From LBZV01 sp000993855 (GTDB taxonomy: Bacteria > Patescibacteriota > Microgenomatia > Curtissbacterales > GWA2-41-24): 64,000 nucleotides of DNA. The stretch lies in contig CAZBKB010000005.1 in the NCBI GenBank assembly GCA_964492425.1, forward strand, positions 1 to 64,000. Direction: 5' to 3'. Every line of letters begins with the position of its first letter. Within the stretch, counting starts at the first letter, position 1. Below are positions 1-8,381 of this stretch, in pieces. Below the pieces are notes generated by a model. It was not told the DNA's origin. It worked only from the letters and a program-made list of their open reading frames with translations, and did not search any database. Both the position numbers and the translations under genes were made by a program.

Positions 1-362
1 AATCGCACCATCTCCGCACACGGAATTATATCCACCAGCAATTCTGCCAGTTCTGTTTCTTTGGGGTGTGGGAGAGTAAATATAGTTCCTTCATGGAGTT
101 GGGTAGTTACGGCGGATGTTACAGCAGGATAATCATATCCTAAAGTGATCGGCCCTAAGGCCATGACAAAATCTAAATACTTATTCCCGTCAACATCCCA
201 AACATAAGCGCCTTTTCCTTTTTGCAAAAAAATAGGGGAGACACCAAAGACAAATTGATTTGGAGCCTTTGAAAGTGTTTGTGTTCCCGAAGGTATAAGT
301 TTTTGCGCTTTTTGCCAGAGTTTAAAAGATTTAGTTAATTTTCTTTTGCCATAATTTTTCAT
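1..362 (-). CDS. Class III aminotransferase, GSA-aminomutase-like (partial, runs off window)
   Basis: This is the N-terminal ~120 residues of a PLP aminotransferase of the glutamate-1-semialdehyde aminomutase type; the rest lies beyond the window edge. The stretch 'DVDGNKYLDF' followed by 'GPITLGYDYP' is the usual N-terminal signature of that family. The start is the ATG at 362, which overlaps the 3' end of the spsF-like gene by 32 bp. It closes a minus-strand run of nonulosonic-acid genes. Family members in such loci are not haem enzymes but act on sugars; a role in adding an amino group to the sugar acid is inference. The PLP lysine lies outside the window, so activity cannot be judged. Confidence 0.8.
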   Translation of the reverse strand, partial: MKNYGKRKLTKSFKLWQKAQKLIPSGTQTLSKAPNQFVFGVSPIFLQKGKGAYVWDVDGNKYLDFVMALGPITLGYDYPAVTSAVTTQLHEGTIFTLPHPKETELAELLVDIIPCAEMVR

Positions 363-1119
363 AACCTTCACGACCAATATATTTTTGGTTGATTTTTAAA
401 AGCCCGGGCTGCCTTTTGATGAGGCTGATTATATCAGAAAGTCCGAAAATTTTATCTTTGCTGTAAAGCTCTTTATATATTTTTCTTACCAGTTCCAGAT
501 CCTCTTTGTAATCCACTGTTAGCCTGACATTTGAATAATCCTTACTGCTTTTTAATGTTCCAAGCTTAAATTCTTTAGGCCTTTTTGCGATATAGAGTGT
601 GACGTGCTCCCGATCATCTTTGTCTGTAGCCTTTTTATTTGAGGTTTCCAGCGATTCCATTGAAAATACCGTGCAGTCAAGACCGTCAGGAAATTTATTT
701 ATTTTTTTCCCACTTACTCCGGCGCCGGTTGCAATCCCGGCGAGATCATATTTTCCCTGATTATAAAACTTGATTGTTTTGTCTATGATTTCCTGATCGA
801 TAAGAGGGCAATCCGCAGTTATTCGAACGACAATATCAGCTTTATATTTTTTCGCACATTGATAATATCTATCAAGTACATTCTTTTCAGAACCACGAAA
901 GGCGTCAATGTTATTTTTGCGGCAAAATTCGGCAATCTCATCGTCATTTTTTTCAACAGAAGTCGCAACTACAACTTGGTCTATAAATTTTGCTTTTTTG
1001 ACACGATTTACTATGTGCCAAAGCATTGGTTTTCCTATAATCGGCATAAAGACTTTTCCCCGAAGCCTGGATGAACCCATTCGGGCCTGTATTATTGCAA
1101 CAATTTTCTGATTTTTCAT
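331..1119 (-). CDS. spsF: SpsF-type cytidylyltransferase (CMP-sugar-acid synthesis)
   Basis: The 262-aa protein starts with 'AIIQARMGSSRLRGKV', the nucleotide-binding signature of SpsF/COG1861 cytidylyltransferases, and has 'GKPMLWHI' next. Family members activate sugars or 3-deoxy-sugar acids with CTP; SpsF occurs next to SpsE/NeuB synthases in spore-coat and flagellin glycan loci. Here it sits 8 bp downstream of the NeuB-type gene on the same strand, so the likely substrate is the nonulosonic acid made by that synthase. It is not the NeuA/PseF type of cytidylyltransferase. The length is normal and no key motif looks broken. The exact sugar cannot be told from sequence. Confidence 0.82.
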   Translation of the reverse strand: MKNQKIVAIIQARMGSSRLRGKVFMPIIGKPMLWHIVNRVKKAKFIDQVVVATSVEKNDDEIAEFCRKNNIDAFRGSEKNVLDRYYQCAKKYKADIVVRITADCPLIDQEIIDKTIKFYNQGKYDLAGIATGAGVSGKKINKFPDGLDCTVFSMESLETSNKKATDKDDREHVTLYIAKRPKEFKLGTLKSSKDYSNVRLTVDYKEDLELVRKIYKELYSKDKIFGLSDIISLIKRQPGLLKINQKYIGREGYEKLWQKKIN

Positions 1120-1127
1120 TATTGAAA

Positions 1128-2519
1128 TTAATCAAAAAATGCGGTTTCTTTGAGTGTTTTTGTGAAATTGCGGTCTGATTCTTCGGGATAAGCCTTATCT
1201 ATGTCTACTTTTTTAAAGACTTTTATTTTATTGTGTTCTATTTTAATGGGCAATTTTGCAGGCAAATTTTCTCCTGCAGTTTTGCCCATTACTTCATTAA
1301 GCGACAAAGCCGATATGCCAACATCGGGCCTTAGGGAAATTATCATGCCTTCTGTAATTATTGTGCCTTTGCGGATATTCACTTTTGGGTAAAGCCCGCG
1401 TCTTGCCCAATGCCTTTCGTCTGCCTCTTTTTGGATAAACGAACCCTTCACACCCGGATGAGTGATTTTGGTTCCATGCGGAGCCGGTCTTTTAACGCCG
1501 TCGCCCAGTGCTTTTTTAACATCCTGCCCAAATTTTTTCCTCAAATCGCCAATTGCATTCTCAGAATACTTTCCGTACTCTTTTTCCAATTTTCTAATTC
1601 TTTTAACCATTTCCCCAAATTCGGAAACTGTCATAGAGAATTTGTCATCCAGACTACCTCTTTGTTTCTGGGAAGTTACGTGTTTTTCTATTATGGAAGC
1701 GCCAAGAGCAGCTGCAAGCAGGGGAACAAGATGACCTTTTGATCCGTTATCCGAATAACCGACGACAGTGTTAAACTCTTTTTGCATAGTTTGCATCGCG
1801 CGAACATTTGCATCTTCATAGCTTGTAGGATAAACGGAGACACATTGAAGTAGGGCCAGCTCCCGACATTCGTTGTCCCTAAGTACTTTTACTGCCGCGT
1901 GGATTTCGTCAATCGTGGCCATACCTGTTGACATAATTACCGGCTTTTTGAACCNNNNNNNNNNATAGCTTGTCGGGTAGACCGATACGCACTGTAGCAA
2001 AGAAAGTTCACGGCAGCCATTACTTTTAAGTACGTTGACAGCTTGTTTAACCTCATCCATTGTTGCCATACCGGTTGAAAGAATTACCGGTTTGTTAAAT
2101 TTGGCAACATGAGAAAGTAATTGATGATTTGTTAGTTCTCCGGAAGCAATTTTTACGGCCGGTACCCCGATATTATCCAAAAAACTGGCAGAGTCCTCAT
2201 CAAATGGGGTGCAAAGCAGGTCGATTTTCGCTTTACCGCACAGCTTTTTTAGTTTAGGAAACCATTTTTTGGGAGTTTCTGCGGTTCTGAAATAATCGTA
2301 AGTGCCTTTAAGTCCAGCAGTTAAAGGGTTTAATAGTTTATCTGCTTCAAATAGCTGGAATTTAACGGCGTCTGCACCGGCATCTTTTGCCTGCTCAACA
2401 TATTTTTTTGCAATTTTCCAATTATTTTCGTGGGTCGATGCTACCTCGAAAATAATATAAGTTGGGTAACCAGGGCAAACCTTACGCTGTCCGATTTTGA
2501 TAAATTTTTGCCTTTTCAC
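1128..2519 (-). CDS. NeuB/SpsE/PseI-family nonulosonic acid synthase, interrupted by an assembly gap
   Basis: The reading frame encodes a PEP-dependent sialic/pseudaminic/legionaminic acid synthase. It has the NeuB barrel ('DAGADAVKFQ', 'CTPFDEDSASFL', 'KIASGELTNHQLL') and a C-terminal SAF antifreeze-like domain ('GLYPKVNIRKGTIITEGMI'). It would condense PEP with a 6-carbon amino sugar made by the PseB/PseC pair upstream. The frame holds 10 Ns, and the ~45 residues on each side of the gap are two versions of the same barrel segment, about three-quarters identical. The 463-aa length is therefore inflated; about 414 aa would remain after removing one copy. It overlaps pseC by 4 bp (ATGA). Whether the product is pseudaminic or another nonulosonic acid is open. 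Confidence 0.82.
   Translation of the reverse strand: MKRQKFIKIGQRKVCPGYPTYIIFEVASTHENNWKIAKKYVEQAKDAGADAVKFQLFEADKLLNPLTAGLKGTYDYFRTAETPKKWFPKLKKLCGKAKIDLLCTPFDEDSASFLDNIGVPAVKIASGELTNHQLLSHVAKFNKPVILSTGMATMDEVKQAVNVLKSNGCRELSLLQCVSVYPTSYXXXXFKKPVIMSTGMATIDEIHAAVKVLRDNECRELALLQCVSVYPTSYEDANVRAMQTMQKEFNTVVGYSDNGSKGHLVPLLAAALGASIIEKHVTSQKQRGSLDDKFSMTVSEFGEMVKRIRKLEKEYGKYSENAIGDLRKKFGQDVKKALGDGVKRPAPHGTKITHPGVKGSFIQKEADERHWARRGLYPKVNIRKGTIITEGMIISLRPDVGISALSLNEVMGKTAGENLPAKLPIKIEHNKIKVFKKVDIDKAYPEESDRNFTKTLKETAFFD
1818..2101. repeat. Two diverged copies of one neuB segment flanking the N-gap
   Basis: Positions 1818-1954 and 1965-2101 are homologous 137-bp segments in direct orientation, both beginning 'atagcttgt' and both encoding the STGMAT...QCVSVYPTSY part of the synthase barrel. 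Eleven of 45 residues differ. They abut the N-run, as expected when a scaffolder joins two contig ends without noticing that they overlap, here from different strains or paralogues. Confidence 0.85.
1955..1964. other. Assembly gap (10 Ns)
   Basis: Ten ambiguous bases inside the NeuB-type gene. The fixed length of 10 suggests a scaffolding placeholder, so the true distance is unknown. Confidence 0.98.
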
Positions 2520-3661
2520 CTTAGAGCTTCTTTTACTTCCCTTATTATATATTCTTGGTCTTTTCCCCTTAGCCCTACGAACAAAGGGAGTGTCAAAGCT
2601 TGTTGATAATATTTTTCCGCAACAGGGAAATTATTATTTTGATAGTTAAACTTCCGCTTGTAAAAATTAAAAAGATGAATGGGGATATAGTGAACCTGTA
2701 CACCTATTCCTGCCCTTCTTAATTTATCAAAGAATTCTTTTCTGGCTATCTTATTGGAAATTATTCGTATCGGATAAATATGCCATGCACAAAAATAATT
2801 GTCTTTTTCCACTGGTAAAATAAGACCGTGAGTTTTATCAAATGCTTTGTTGTATCTTTGCCAAATTTGTCTTCTTTTCTTGATAAATTTTTCAATTTGG
2901 GCAAGCTGACTAATCCCCAGAGCTGCCTGTATATCTGTAAGCCGAAAGTTATAACCCAAGTCTTTTATATCGTAAAACCAACCTCCGTATTTTTTGCTCA
3001 AACTATCACTTTTATAAATGCCGTGGTGCCTTAGTCTTTTGAGTCTTTCATAAAAATTTTTGTTATTCGTAGTAATTGCTCCGACTTCGCCTGTCGTAAT
3101 GGTCTTAACCGGATGAAAAGAAAACGTAGTCAGGTCTGCAATCGACCCGATTTGCTTACTTCGATAGCTGCTCCCGAGAGCATGAGAAGCGTCATCTATT
3201 AAGATCAGCTTGTGTTTTTTGGCAAGCTTTTTTAATTTATCCCAATCGGCCGGATGGCCGGCAAAATCGACGGCAATTATCGCTTTTGTTTTCTTCGAGA
3301 TTTTTTTCTGTGTTTCCTCTATGTTTATGGTTAGAGTATCGTCATAAACATCTACAAAAACCGGCTTTGCGCCGCAGTAAAGGACACAATTTGCGCTGGC
3401 GACAAAAGAAAGAGTAGGGATAATTACCTCATCGCCGGGCCCAATATCTGCAGCAAGGCAAGCAAGATGCAGGGCAGCTGTGCCGCTAGAGACGGAAGCG
3501 CAGTATTTTGCATTTACAAAAGATGCCAAACTTTTCTCAAATTTTTCAACAACGGGACCTTGAGTTATCCAGTCAGTACGCAGTACTTTTTCAACGGCAT
3601 CTATATCTTGTTGGTCAATTGATTGATGCCCGTAGGGTATTTTCAGATCCTTATCAGACAT
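2516..3661 (-). CDS. pseC: PseC-type aminotransferase (DegT/DnrJ/EryC1 family)
   Basis: This 381-aa PLP enzyme has the DegT-family layout: 'DWITQGP' near the N-terminus, the SGTAALH cofactor motif at ~59-65, 'DDASHALGSS' at ~156, and the Schiff-base lysine K186 in 'SFHPVKTITTGE'. The 'IPYGHQSI...DWITQGP' opening is typical of PseC, which aminates the C4 keto sugar made by PseB to give UDP-4-amino-4,6-dideoxy-AltNAc. The gene lies 3 bp downstream of pseB and overlaps the synthase gene by 4 bp, so the three are almost surely co-translated. The acetyltransferase PseH and hydrolase PseG that should follow are not seen in the window. Confidence 0.88.
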   Translation of the reverse strand: MSDKDLKIPYGHQSIDQQDIDAVEKVLRTDWITQGPVVEKFEKSLASFVNAKYCASVSSGTAALHLACLAADIGPGDEVIIPTLSFVASANCVLYCGAKPVFVDVYDDTLTINIEETQKKISKKTKAIIAVDFAGHPADWDKLKKLAKKHKLILIDDASHALGSSYRSKQIGSIADLTTFSFHPVKTITTGEVGAITTNNKNFYERLKRLRHHGIYKSDSLSKKYGGWFYDIKDLGYNFRLTDIQAALGISQLAQIEKFIKKRRQIWQRYNKAFDKTHGLILPVEKDNYFCAWHIYPIRIISNKIARKEFFDKLRRAGIGVQVHYIPIHLFNFYKRKFNYQNNNFPVAEKYYQQALTLPLFVGLRGKDQEYIIREVKEALR

Positions 3662-3664
3662 AGA

Positions 3665-4651
3665 TTATTGGATTCCTGATTGCTTAAGAAGCTGTTTAAT
3701 TTGTGGAATAGTTAGCCAGTTGTCGTTTGTGTCGCTTGCGTATAAAAAATCATCATCGACGGGGTTGCCCTTATGAGGGTTTGCATACTCTCTATTTCCC
3801 CAGCTGACAAATTCGGGCTCAATTATAAAGTGTTTGCCAAGATCTTTTGTAAATCTCGCCTCATCCCTGCTTATCAAAGATTCATGCAGTTTTTCACCGT
3901 TTCTTATTCCTACAATTTTAATTTGTGCTTTCGGCGCGATTGCCCGTGCCAAATCCATGATTTTTACACTTGGAAGCTTAGGAATAAAAATTTCCCCGCC
4001 CTTCATCTGTTCAATGCTTTGGATTACAAATTTAACTCCTTCTTCAAGCGTAATCCAAAATCGTGTCATTCTTTCATCGGTAACCGTTAACGAATTATTT
4101 TTAGCCTGTTCGATAAAAGTAGGTACTACACTCCCTCTGGATGCCATTACATTCCCGTATCTCACAACGCTTAGAAATGTATTTTTACCGCCAGTGTATG
4201 AATTGGCCTGGACAAATATTTTTTCGGCCACCATTTTAGTTGCGCCATAGAGGTTTGTAGGAGAAACAGCTTTGTCGGATGAAATTAATACGACTTTATT
4301 AACTCCAAGATCGATTGCACAATCTATAACATTTTGGCTTCCAAGTATGTTAGTTTTTACCGCTTCGAAAGGATTATATTCCAGAATCGGTACCTGTTTT
4401 AGGGCAGCTGCATGTACCACCACATCAACATCTTGCATTGCCCTATAAAGCCGATCTTTGTCTTCCACCCTTCCAAGAAGATAACTTAAGTTTTTTTCCT
4501 TATGCTTTCTGCTTGTTTCGAATTGAGCATATTCATCAGAATCAAAAATTCTCAAGCTTTTCGGCTTTTTTTTAAGAATGGAGTTTGTAAAAGCTTGTCC
4601 AAATGAGCCGGTGCCGCCTGTTAAAAGAATCGTTTGATTTTGCCAGTTCAT
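3665..4651 (-). CDS. pseB: UDP-GlcNAc 4,6-dehydratase (inverting), PseB
   Basis: An extended SDR enzyme of about 328 aa. It has the NAD-binding 'LLTGGTGSFGQAF', 'HAAALKQVPILEYNP', the 'SSDKAVSPTNLYGATK' active-site stretch (Y-x3-K) and 'VRYGNVMASRGSV', all typical of PseB/FlaA1. It removes water from UDP-GlcNAc with C5 inversion, the first step to pseudaminic-type sugars. The frame extends upstream to a GTG at 4678, but the ATG at 4651 puts the Rossmann strand at the usual place and is my choice. It is followed after 13 bp by pseC. Anything downstream of this step is decided by the neighbours rather than by PseB itself. Confidence 0.9.
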   Translation of the reverse strand: MNWQNQTILLTGGTGSFGQAFTNSILKKKPKSLRIFDSDEYAQFETSRKHKEKNLSYLLGRVEDKDRLYRAMQDVDVVVHAAALKQVPILEYNPFEAVKTNILGSQNVIDCAIDLGVNKVVLISSDKAVSPTNLYGATKMVAEKIFVQANSYTGGKNTFLSVVRYGNVMASRGSVVPTFIEQAKNNSLTVTDERMTRFWITLEEGVKFVIQSIEQMKGGEIFIPKLPSVKIMDLARAIAPKAQIKIVGIRNGEKLHESLISRDEARFTKDLGKHFIIEPEFVSWGNREYANPHKGNPVDDDFLYASDTNDNWLTIPQIKQLLKQSGIQ

Positions 4652-4700
4652 GAACCTTACATTTCCGGACAGTTTCACAACTTAAAGAAGCGAAATTATC

Positions 4701-5462
4701 TTAACGTGATTTGGGCAAAAGTTCAAGGTAAGTATTAATTGCTTGCTCGGTTTTTCCTTCAAATACAATTTTACCTTTTTCAATTACTAAAACCTTATCG
4801 CATATTTCCTTTATGGCATCCAGGTTGTGGGATATGAATATTAGCGTTTTATCGCTTTTTGAAAAATTGTGCATTTTAGCAAGACATTTTTGTTGGAAAT
4901 TTTTATCGCCAACCGCCAAAACCTCGTCGATTAAAAGTATGTCAGGGTCCATAAATGAAACTACCGAGAATCCAAGCCTTGCATACATCCCTGAAGAATA
5001 ACGCTTTATTGGTGTATCTAGAAATTTTCTTAGGCCCGAAAACTTCACGATACTTTCAAATTTCTCGTCAATTTCCCTCTTTGTCATTCCAAGGATTGCT
5101 CCGTACAGAAATATATTTTCGCGTCCAGAAAGTTCAGGGTGAAGCCCTGCCCCAAGTTCAATAAAGGCTCCTATTTTACCGTTAACAGTTATTTTACCCG
5201 AATTCGGATATGTAACTTTGGAAATTAATTTTAAAATTGTTGTTTTGCCGGCACCATTTTTGCCGATTATTCCAAGACTCTCACCTTTTCTAACTTTAAA
5301 GCTAATGCCATTTAATGCAAAAAACTTTTCACTCTGTAAAGTCCTTTTTTTGCGCGTAAGAAGCCTTTGAAAAATCTGCCCAACGTCTTCTGCAAGCCTT
5401 TTATATTTAAGCCTCCTTATTGAATAGGATTTATATACATTATTAAACTCTATACTAATCAT
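4701..5462 (-). CDS. ABC transporter ATPase for polysaccharide export (Wzt/TagH type)
   Basis: The 253-aa ATPase has Walker A 'GKNGAGKTT', the signature 'YSSGMYARLGFS' and Walker B 'ILLIDEVLAVGD', with the N-terminal 'FNNVYKSYSI' usual for Wzt/TagH/RfbB export ATPases. It would power export of a lipid-linked glycan or glycan-modified lipid through the permease encoded just upstream. It ends soon after the nucleotide-binding domain and so lacks the C-terminal carbohydrate-binding domain that some Wzt proteins use to recognise capped O-antigen. The 129-bp gap to the permease gene holds AT-rich repeats. Confidence 0.9.
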   Translation of the reverse strand: MISIEFNNVYKSYSIRRLKYKRLAEDVGQIFQRLLTRKKRTLQSEKFFALNGISFKVRKGESLGIIGKNGAGKTTILKLISKVTYPNSGKITVNGKIGAFIELGAGLHPELSGRENIFLYGAILGMTKREIDEKFESIVKFSGLRKFLDTPIKRYSSGMYARLGFSVVSFMDPDILLIDEVLAVGDKNFQQKCLAKMHNFSKSDKTLIFISHNLDAIKEICDKVLVIEKGKIVFEGKTEQAINTYLELLPKSR

Positions 5463-5591
5463 AACGATGCGAATATACGAATAAAACTAATGATACGAAT
5501 GATTTCGATTCTAATATACGAATTCATACTAATGATACTAATTTTGTGTCATTCGTATAATTAGTAAACATTAGTATATTGGTATCGATTA
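5463..5591. repeat. AT-rich degenerate repeats between the two ABC-exporter genes
   Basis: This gap is filled by variants of 'atacgaat' and 'actaatgata' in both orientations, for example near 5476, 5494, 5516 and, inverted, near 5551. It has no ORF. It looks like simple-sequence drift or slippage rather than a defined element. It splits an otherwise tight permease-ATPase pair. Confidence 0.6.
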
Positions 5592-6374
5592 TCAAATGAT
5601 ATCTGCAAAAGATTTCTCTTTAATTTTGAAAAAATAGTAACTTATAAAAAAAAGAATTACAGAAATAACGGCAGCAGTTAAAATTTGCGAAAAAACAGGT
5701 TCTTTTGCAAATAGCGTTACTCTCCTAAAATTTTCAATAACTACTGCCATAGGATTCAGCATATAAAAAAATTGCAAATTTTCCGGAACCTTGTTTACGG
5801 GGTAAATTATTGGGGATGCAAACATCCATATTTGTACAACGAGCGGTACAACAAATTTTAAATCTCTCCATATAACTACTAATGCAGATGTAAAAAGTAC
5901 GACACTTAAGGTGAATAAAACTAAAATTATAATTATAGGAATAAGATAAACCAAATTAAGGCTTAGCGGAATATTATAATAAACCATCATAAGAACAAAA
6001 ATAATGCTCGCCACCATAAGGTCGAGTGCCGCGGCTCCAATTGAGGCCAAAGGTAAAGTTTCTCTTGGAAAATAAACTTTTGAAACTAGGTTACTGTTAT
6101 TGATTACCGCATGTGAACCAAAAGACATGCTTGTCGAAAAAAACAACCAGGTTAAAAGTGCTGAGTAGTAGAAAACCGGGTAGGGTAACCCTTGCGATTC
6201 AAGCCCCAAAAATACACCAAATACAAGTGAAAAAATCAGCATCAAGGAAAAAGGTTGCAAGATGGCCCATGCCGAGCCGAGCGTCGTTTGTTTGTATCTA
6301 ATTTTGATCTCTCTCTTGGTCAGGGCAATAAGAAGCTCACGATATGAAATTAGTTCTTTAATGTAGTTAATCAT
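5592..6374 (-). CDS. ABC-2 permease for polysaccharide export (Wzm/TagG type)
   Basis: The 260-aa integral membrane protein has six predicted hydrophobic segments and the ABC2_membrane features 'LLIALTKREIKIRYKQTTLG' (N-terminal coupling helix), 'VYFPRETLP' and 'NPMAVVIENFRR'. It forms the channel half of an O-antigen or teichoic-acid type exporter, pairing with the ATPase at 4701-5462. The locus also has a Wzx-like flippase (17064), so two routes for moving glycans across the membrane seem present. The length is normal for the family. Confidence 0.9.
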   Translation of the reverse strand: MINYIKELISYRELLIALTKREIKIRYKQTTLGSAWAILQPFSLMLIFSLVFGVFLGLESQGLPYPVFYYSALLTWLFFSTSMSFGSHAVINNSNLVSKVYFPRETLPLASIGAAALDLMVASIIFVLMMVYYNIPLSLNLVYLIPIIIILVLFTLSVVLFTSALVVIWRDLKFVVPLVVQIWMFASPIIYPVNKVPENLQFFYMLNPMAVVIENFRRVTLFAKEPVFSQILTAAVISVILFFISYYFFKIKEKSFADII

Positions 6375-6384
6375 AGAAATGCAT

Positions 6385-7326
6385 TCAGTTTACTAAAAAA
6401 TTGTGATATTTTTTTAAACCTAAAGAAATACTGGTTTTTGGTGCCCAATTTAAAAGTTTTTTTGCTTTTTCTATATTTGCCCAGGTTTTTTCAACATCCC
6501 CTTTTTGGTTAGGTGCTTGTTCTATAATCGCTTTCTTGTTTACAGTCTTTTCTAGAGTTCCAATAAGTTCATTGAGCGAAACAGGGTGATTATTTCCAAG
6601 GTTTATTACTTCAAAATCAAAATATTTACCAGTTGCTTTTAATATTCCGTCAATAATATCATCGATGTAAGTGTAATCCCTGCTTGCCGATCCGTCTCCG
6701 AATTGAATTATCGGTTCTCCCCCTATGATTGCTTTCGTAAAAAGTGCCGGAGCCATATCCGGTCTGCCCCGAGGTCCGTAAACGGTAAAAAAACGCAAAA
6801 TTACAGATTTTAGTCCGTAAGTTCTATAAAAACTTTCAACCCAAAACTCCGCTGCTCTCTTGGAGGAACCATATGGTGAAATAATTGAATCACACGGATC
6901 GTCTTCAGAAAAAGGAAGCCGTTTGGAATTACCGTAAACCGAGGAAGAAGAACCAAAAACAAATTGCTCTACTTTGAAATCTACCGAAAGTTTTAGAAGA
7001 TTAACCGTTCCTCCAACATTCACCCTAGAGTAGAGGAGTGGATTTTGAATGGAAGGCCTAACCCCTGCCCTTGCCGCCAGATGCACAACTTTGCCCGGCC
7101 TCTGCTGTTGAAAAATTTTTTTAAGTTCTTCGAAATTTAATATATCTTGGCGGTAAAGTTTAAAATTTTTGTTTTCTAAGGCTTTTTTTAAATTGCTTTC
7201 CTTAATCTTTGGATCATAATAATCATTAAAGTTATCCAAACCTATGACTAAGTGACCGTCAAGAAGAAGTTTGTCAACTAAGTGCGAGCCTATAAACCCT
7301 GCGCAACCCGTTACAAGAACTTTCAT
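6385..7326 (-). CDS. NAD-dependent epimerase, UDP-glucuronate 4-epimerase-like
   Basis: A 313-aa extended SDR enzyme with 'VTGCAGFIGSHL' for NAD, 'GLDNFNDYYDPKIKESNL' (a stretch typical of UDP-glucuronate 4-epimerases), and catalytic Y152/K156 in 'SPYGSSKRAAE'. It would interconvert UDP-GlcA and UDP-GalA. It overlaps the UDP-xylose synthase gene by 4 bp, and both use UDP-GlcA, so they branch one precursor into two sugars. No UDP-glucose dehydrogenase is in the window. UDP-glucose or UDP-GlcNAc 4-epimerase activity cannot be excluded. Confidence 0.82.
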   Translation of the reverse strand: MKVLVTGCAGFIGSHLVDKLLLDGHLVIGLDNFNDYYDPKIKESNLKKALENKNFKLYRQDILNFEELKKIFQQQRPGKVVHLAARAGVRPSIQNPLLYSRVNVGGTVNLLKLSVDFKVEQFVFGSSSSVYGNSKRLPFSEDDPCDSIISPYGSSKRAAEFWVESFYRTYGLKSVILRFFTVYGPRGRPDMAPALFTKAIIGGEPIIQFGDGSASRDYTYIDDIIDGILKATGKYFDFEVINLGNNHPVSLNELIGTLEKTVNKKAIIEQAPNQKGDVEKTWANIEKAKKLLNWAPKTSISLGLKKYHNFLVN

Positions 7327-8285
7327 AATAGCTCTTTTTTGAAATAATCGATTGTTTTTGTAAGGCCTTCCTCAAGCTGCACCTTGGGTGACCAATGTAA
7401 CTCTGTTTTAGCTTTGGAAACGTCTGGTTTTCTTTGCATCGGGTCGTCTCGCGGTAATGGTTGACTAAAAGCTATCTCGCTTTTAGATTTCACAAGCCCT
7501 TTGATGATATTTGCAAATTCTAATATTGTGTGCTCCTCTGGATTACCGATATTATATACTTCACCGACACTCCCTTTTTCCATCGCGAGTGTTTGACCTC
7601 TTATCTGATCATCGATATAACAAAACGATCTGGTTTGTTCGCCATCACCGTAAATGGTGATATTCTCACCACGTATTGCCTGCCTAATAAAGTTAACAAC
7701 GGCTCTCCCTTCGTTAACATTCATCTTGGGTCCATACGTATTGAAAATTCGCGTAATTCTCCCGTCTAAACTTTTTTCTCGCACGAATGTTGAAACGATT
7801 GTCTCACCAAATCTTTTCGACTCATCATACACGGACCTGGGGCCAACCGTTGAAACATTTCCCCGATAATCTTCACTTTGGGGGGATTCTTTTGGGTCGC
7901 CATATACCTCCGAAGTAGACGAGAAACTCAGCTTGGCACGATGTTTAACTGCTAACTCACACATTTTCCAGGTACCCTTTGTATTCACTATCATGGTTTC
8001 AAAGGGGTGCGACATATACGACAGGTGTGAATGAACGTTTGGATCTGCAGGCGAAGCCATATGATAAATTTCGTCAATACGCATGAACTTTTTACTGGTA
8101 AAACCATCGCAAACATCCTGATTGAAAAAGTGGAAGTTTTTTTTGGTGAGAAGTTGAGAAATATTTTTTTCTGAACCGGTGAGTAGGTTATCAATGCAAA
8201 TCACACTGTGTCCACAATCGACCAAATATTCACAAAGATGTGAGCCAATAAACCCCGCTCCTCCCGTGACTACAATCGTTTTCAT
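7323..8285 (-). CDS. uxs: UDP-glucuronate decarboxylase (UDP-xylose synthase)
   Basis: A 320-aa SDR enzyme with 'VTGGAGFIGSHL', 'HMASPADPNVHSH' near the UXS 'LASPASPxxY' motif, 'TSEVYGDP', Y153/K157 in 'SVYDESKRFGE', and 'RIFNTYGPKM', all matching UDP-xylose synthases. It oxidises and decarboxylates UDP-GlcA to UDP-xylose. The start is the ATG at 8285. Upstream lie a stable hairpin (8340-8371) and a fossil start of a similar gene (8382-8420). The downstream epimerase gene overlaps by 4 bp. Confidence 0.88.
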   Translation of the reverse strand: MKTIVVTGGAGFIGSHLCEYLVDCGHSVICIDNLLTGSEKNISQLLTKKNFHFFNQDVCDGFTSKKFMRIDEIYHMASPADPNVHSHLSYMSHPFETMIVNTKGTWKMCELAVKHRAKLSFSSTSEVYGDPKESPQSEDYRGNVSTVGPRSVYDESKRFGETIVSTFVREKSLDGRITRIFNTYGPKMNVNEGRAVVNFIRQAIRGENITIYGDGEQTRSFCYIDDQIRGQTLAMEKGSVGEVYNIGNPEEHTILEFANIIKGLVKSKSEIAFSQPLPRDDPMQRKPDVSKAKTELHWSPKVQLEEGLTKTIDYFKKELL

Positions 8286-8339
8286 GATAGTAAATTATTA
8301 TTCAATGTAGGTATCTCTAAAAATCTTATATCAGAGGAG

Positions 8340-8371
8340 CGCCATTGGCATGACTGAAAGGTGCCAAGGCG
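8340..8371 (-). promoter_or_regulatory. Hairpin in the leader of the UDP-xylose synthase gene
   Basis: Arms 8340-8350 and 8362-8371 pair over 10 bp with one bulged A and an 11-nt loop. No T-run follows on the minus strand, so it is not a normal terminator. It may be a leader structure or an RNA-stability element. Confidence 0.4.
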
Positions 8372-8381
8372 AACTGCTGAT

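Noticed and set aside
1818..2101. Internal domain duplication in the NeuB-type synthase
   Set aside because: The copies flank an N-run and would break a TIM barrel; a scaffold join of overlapping contig ends is far more likely.
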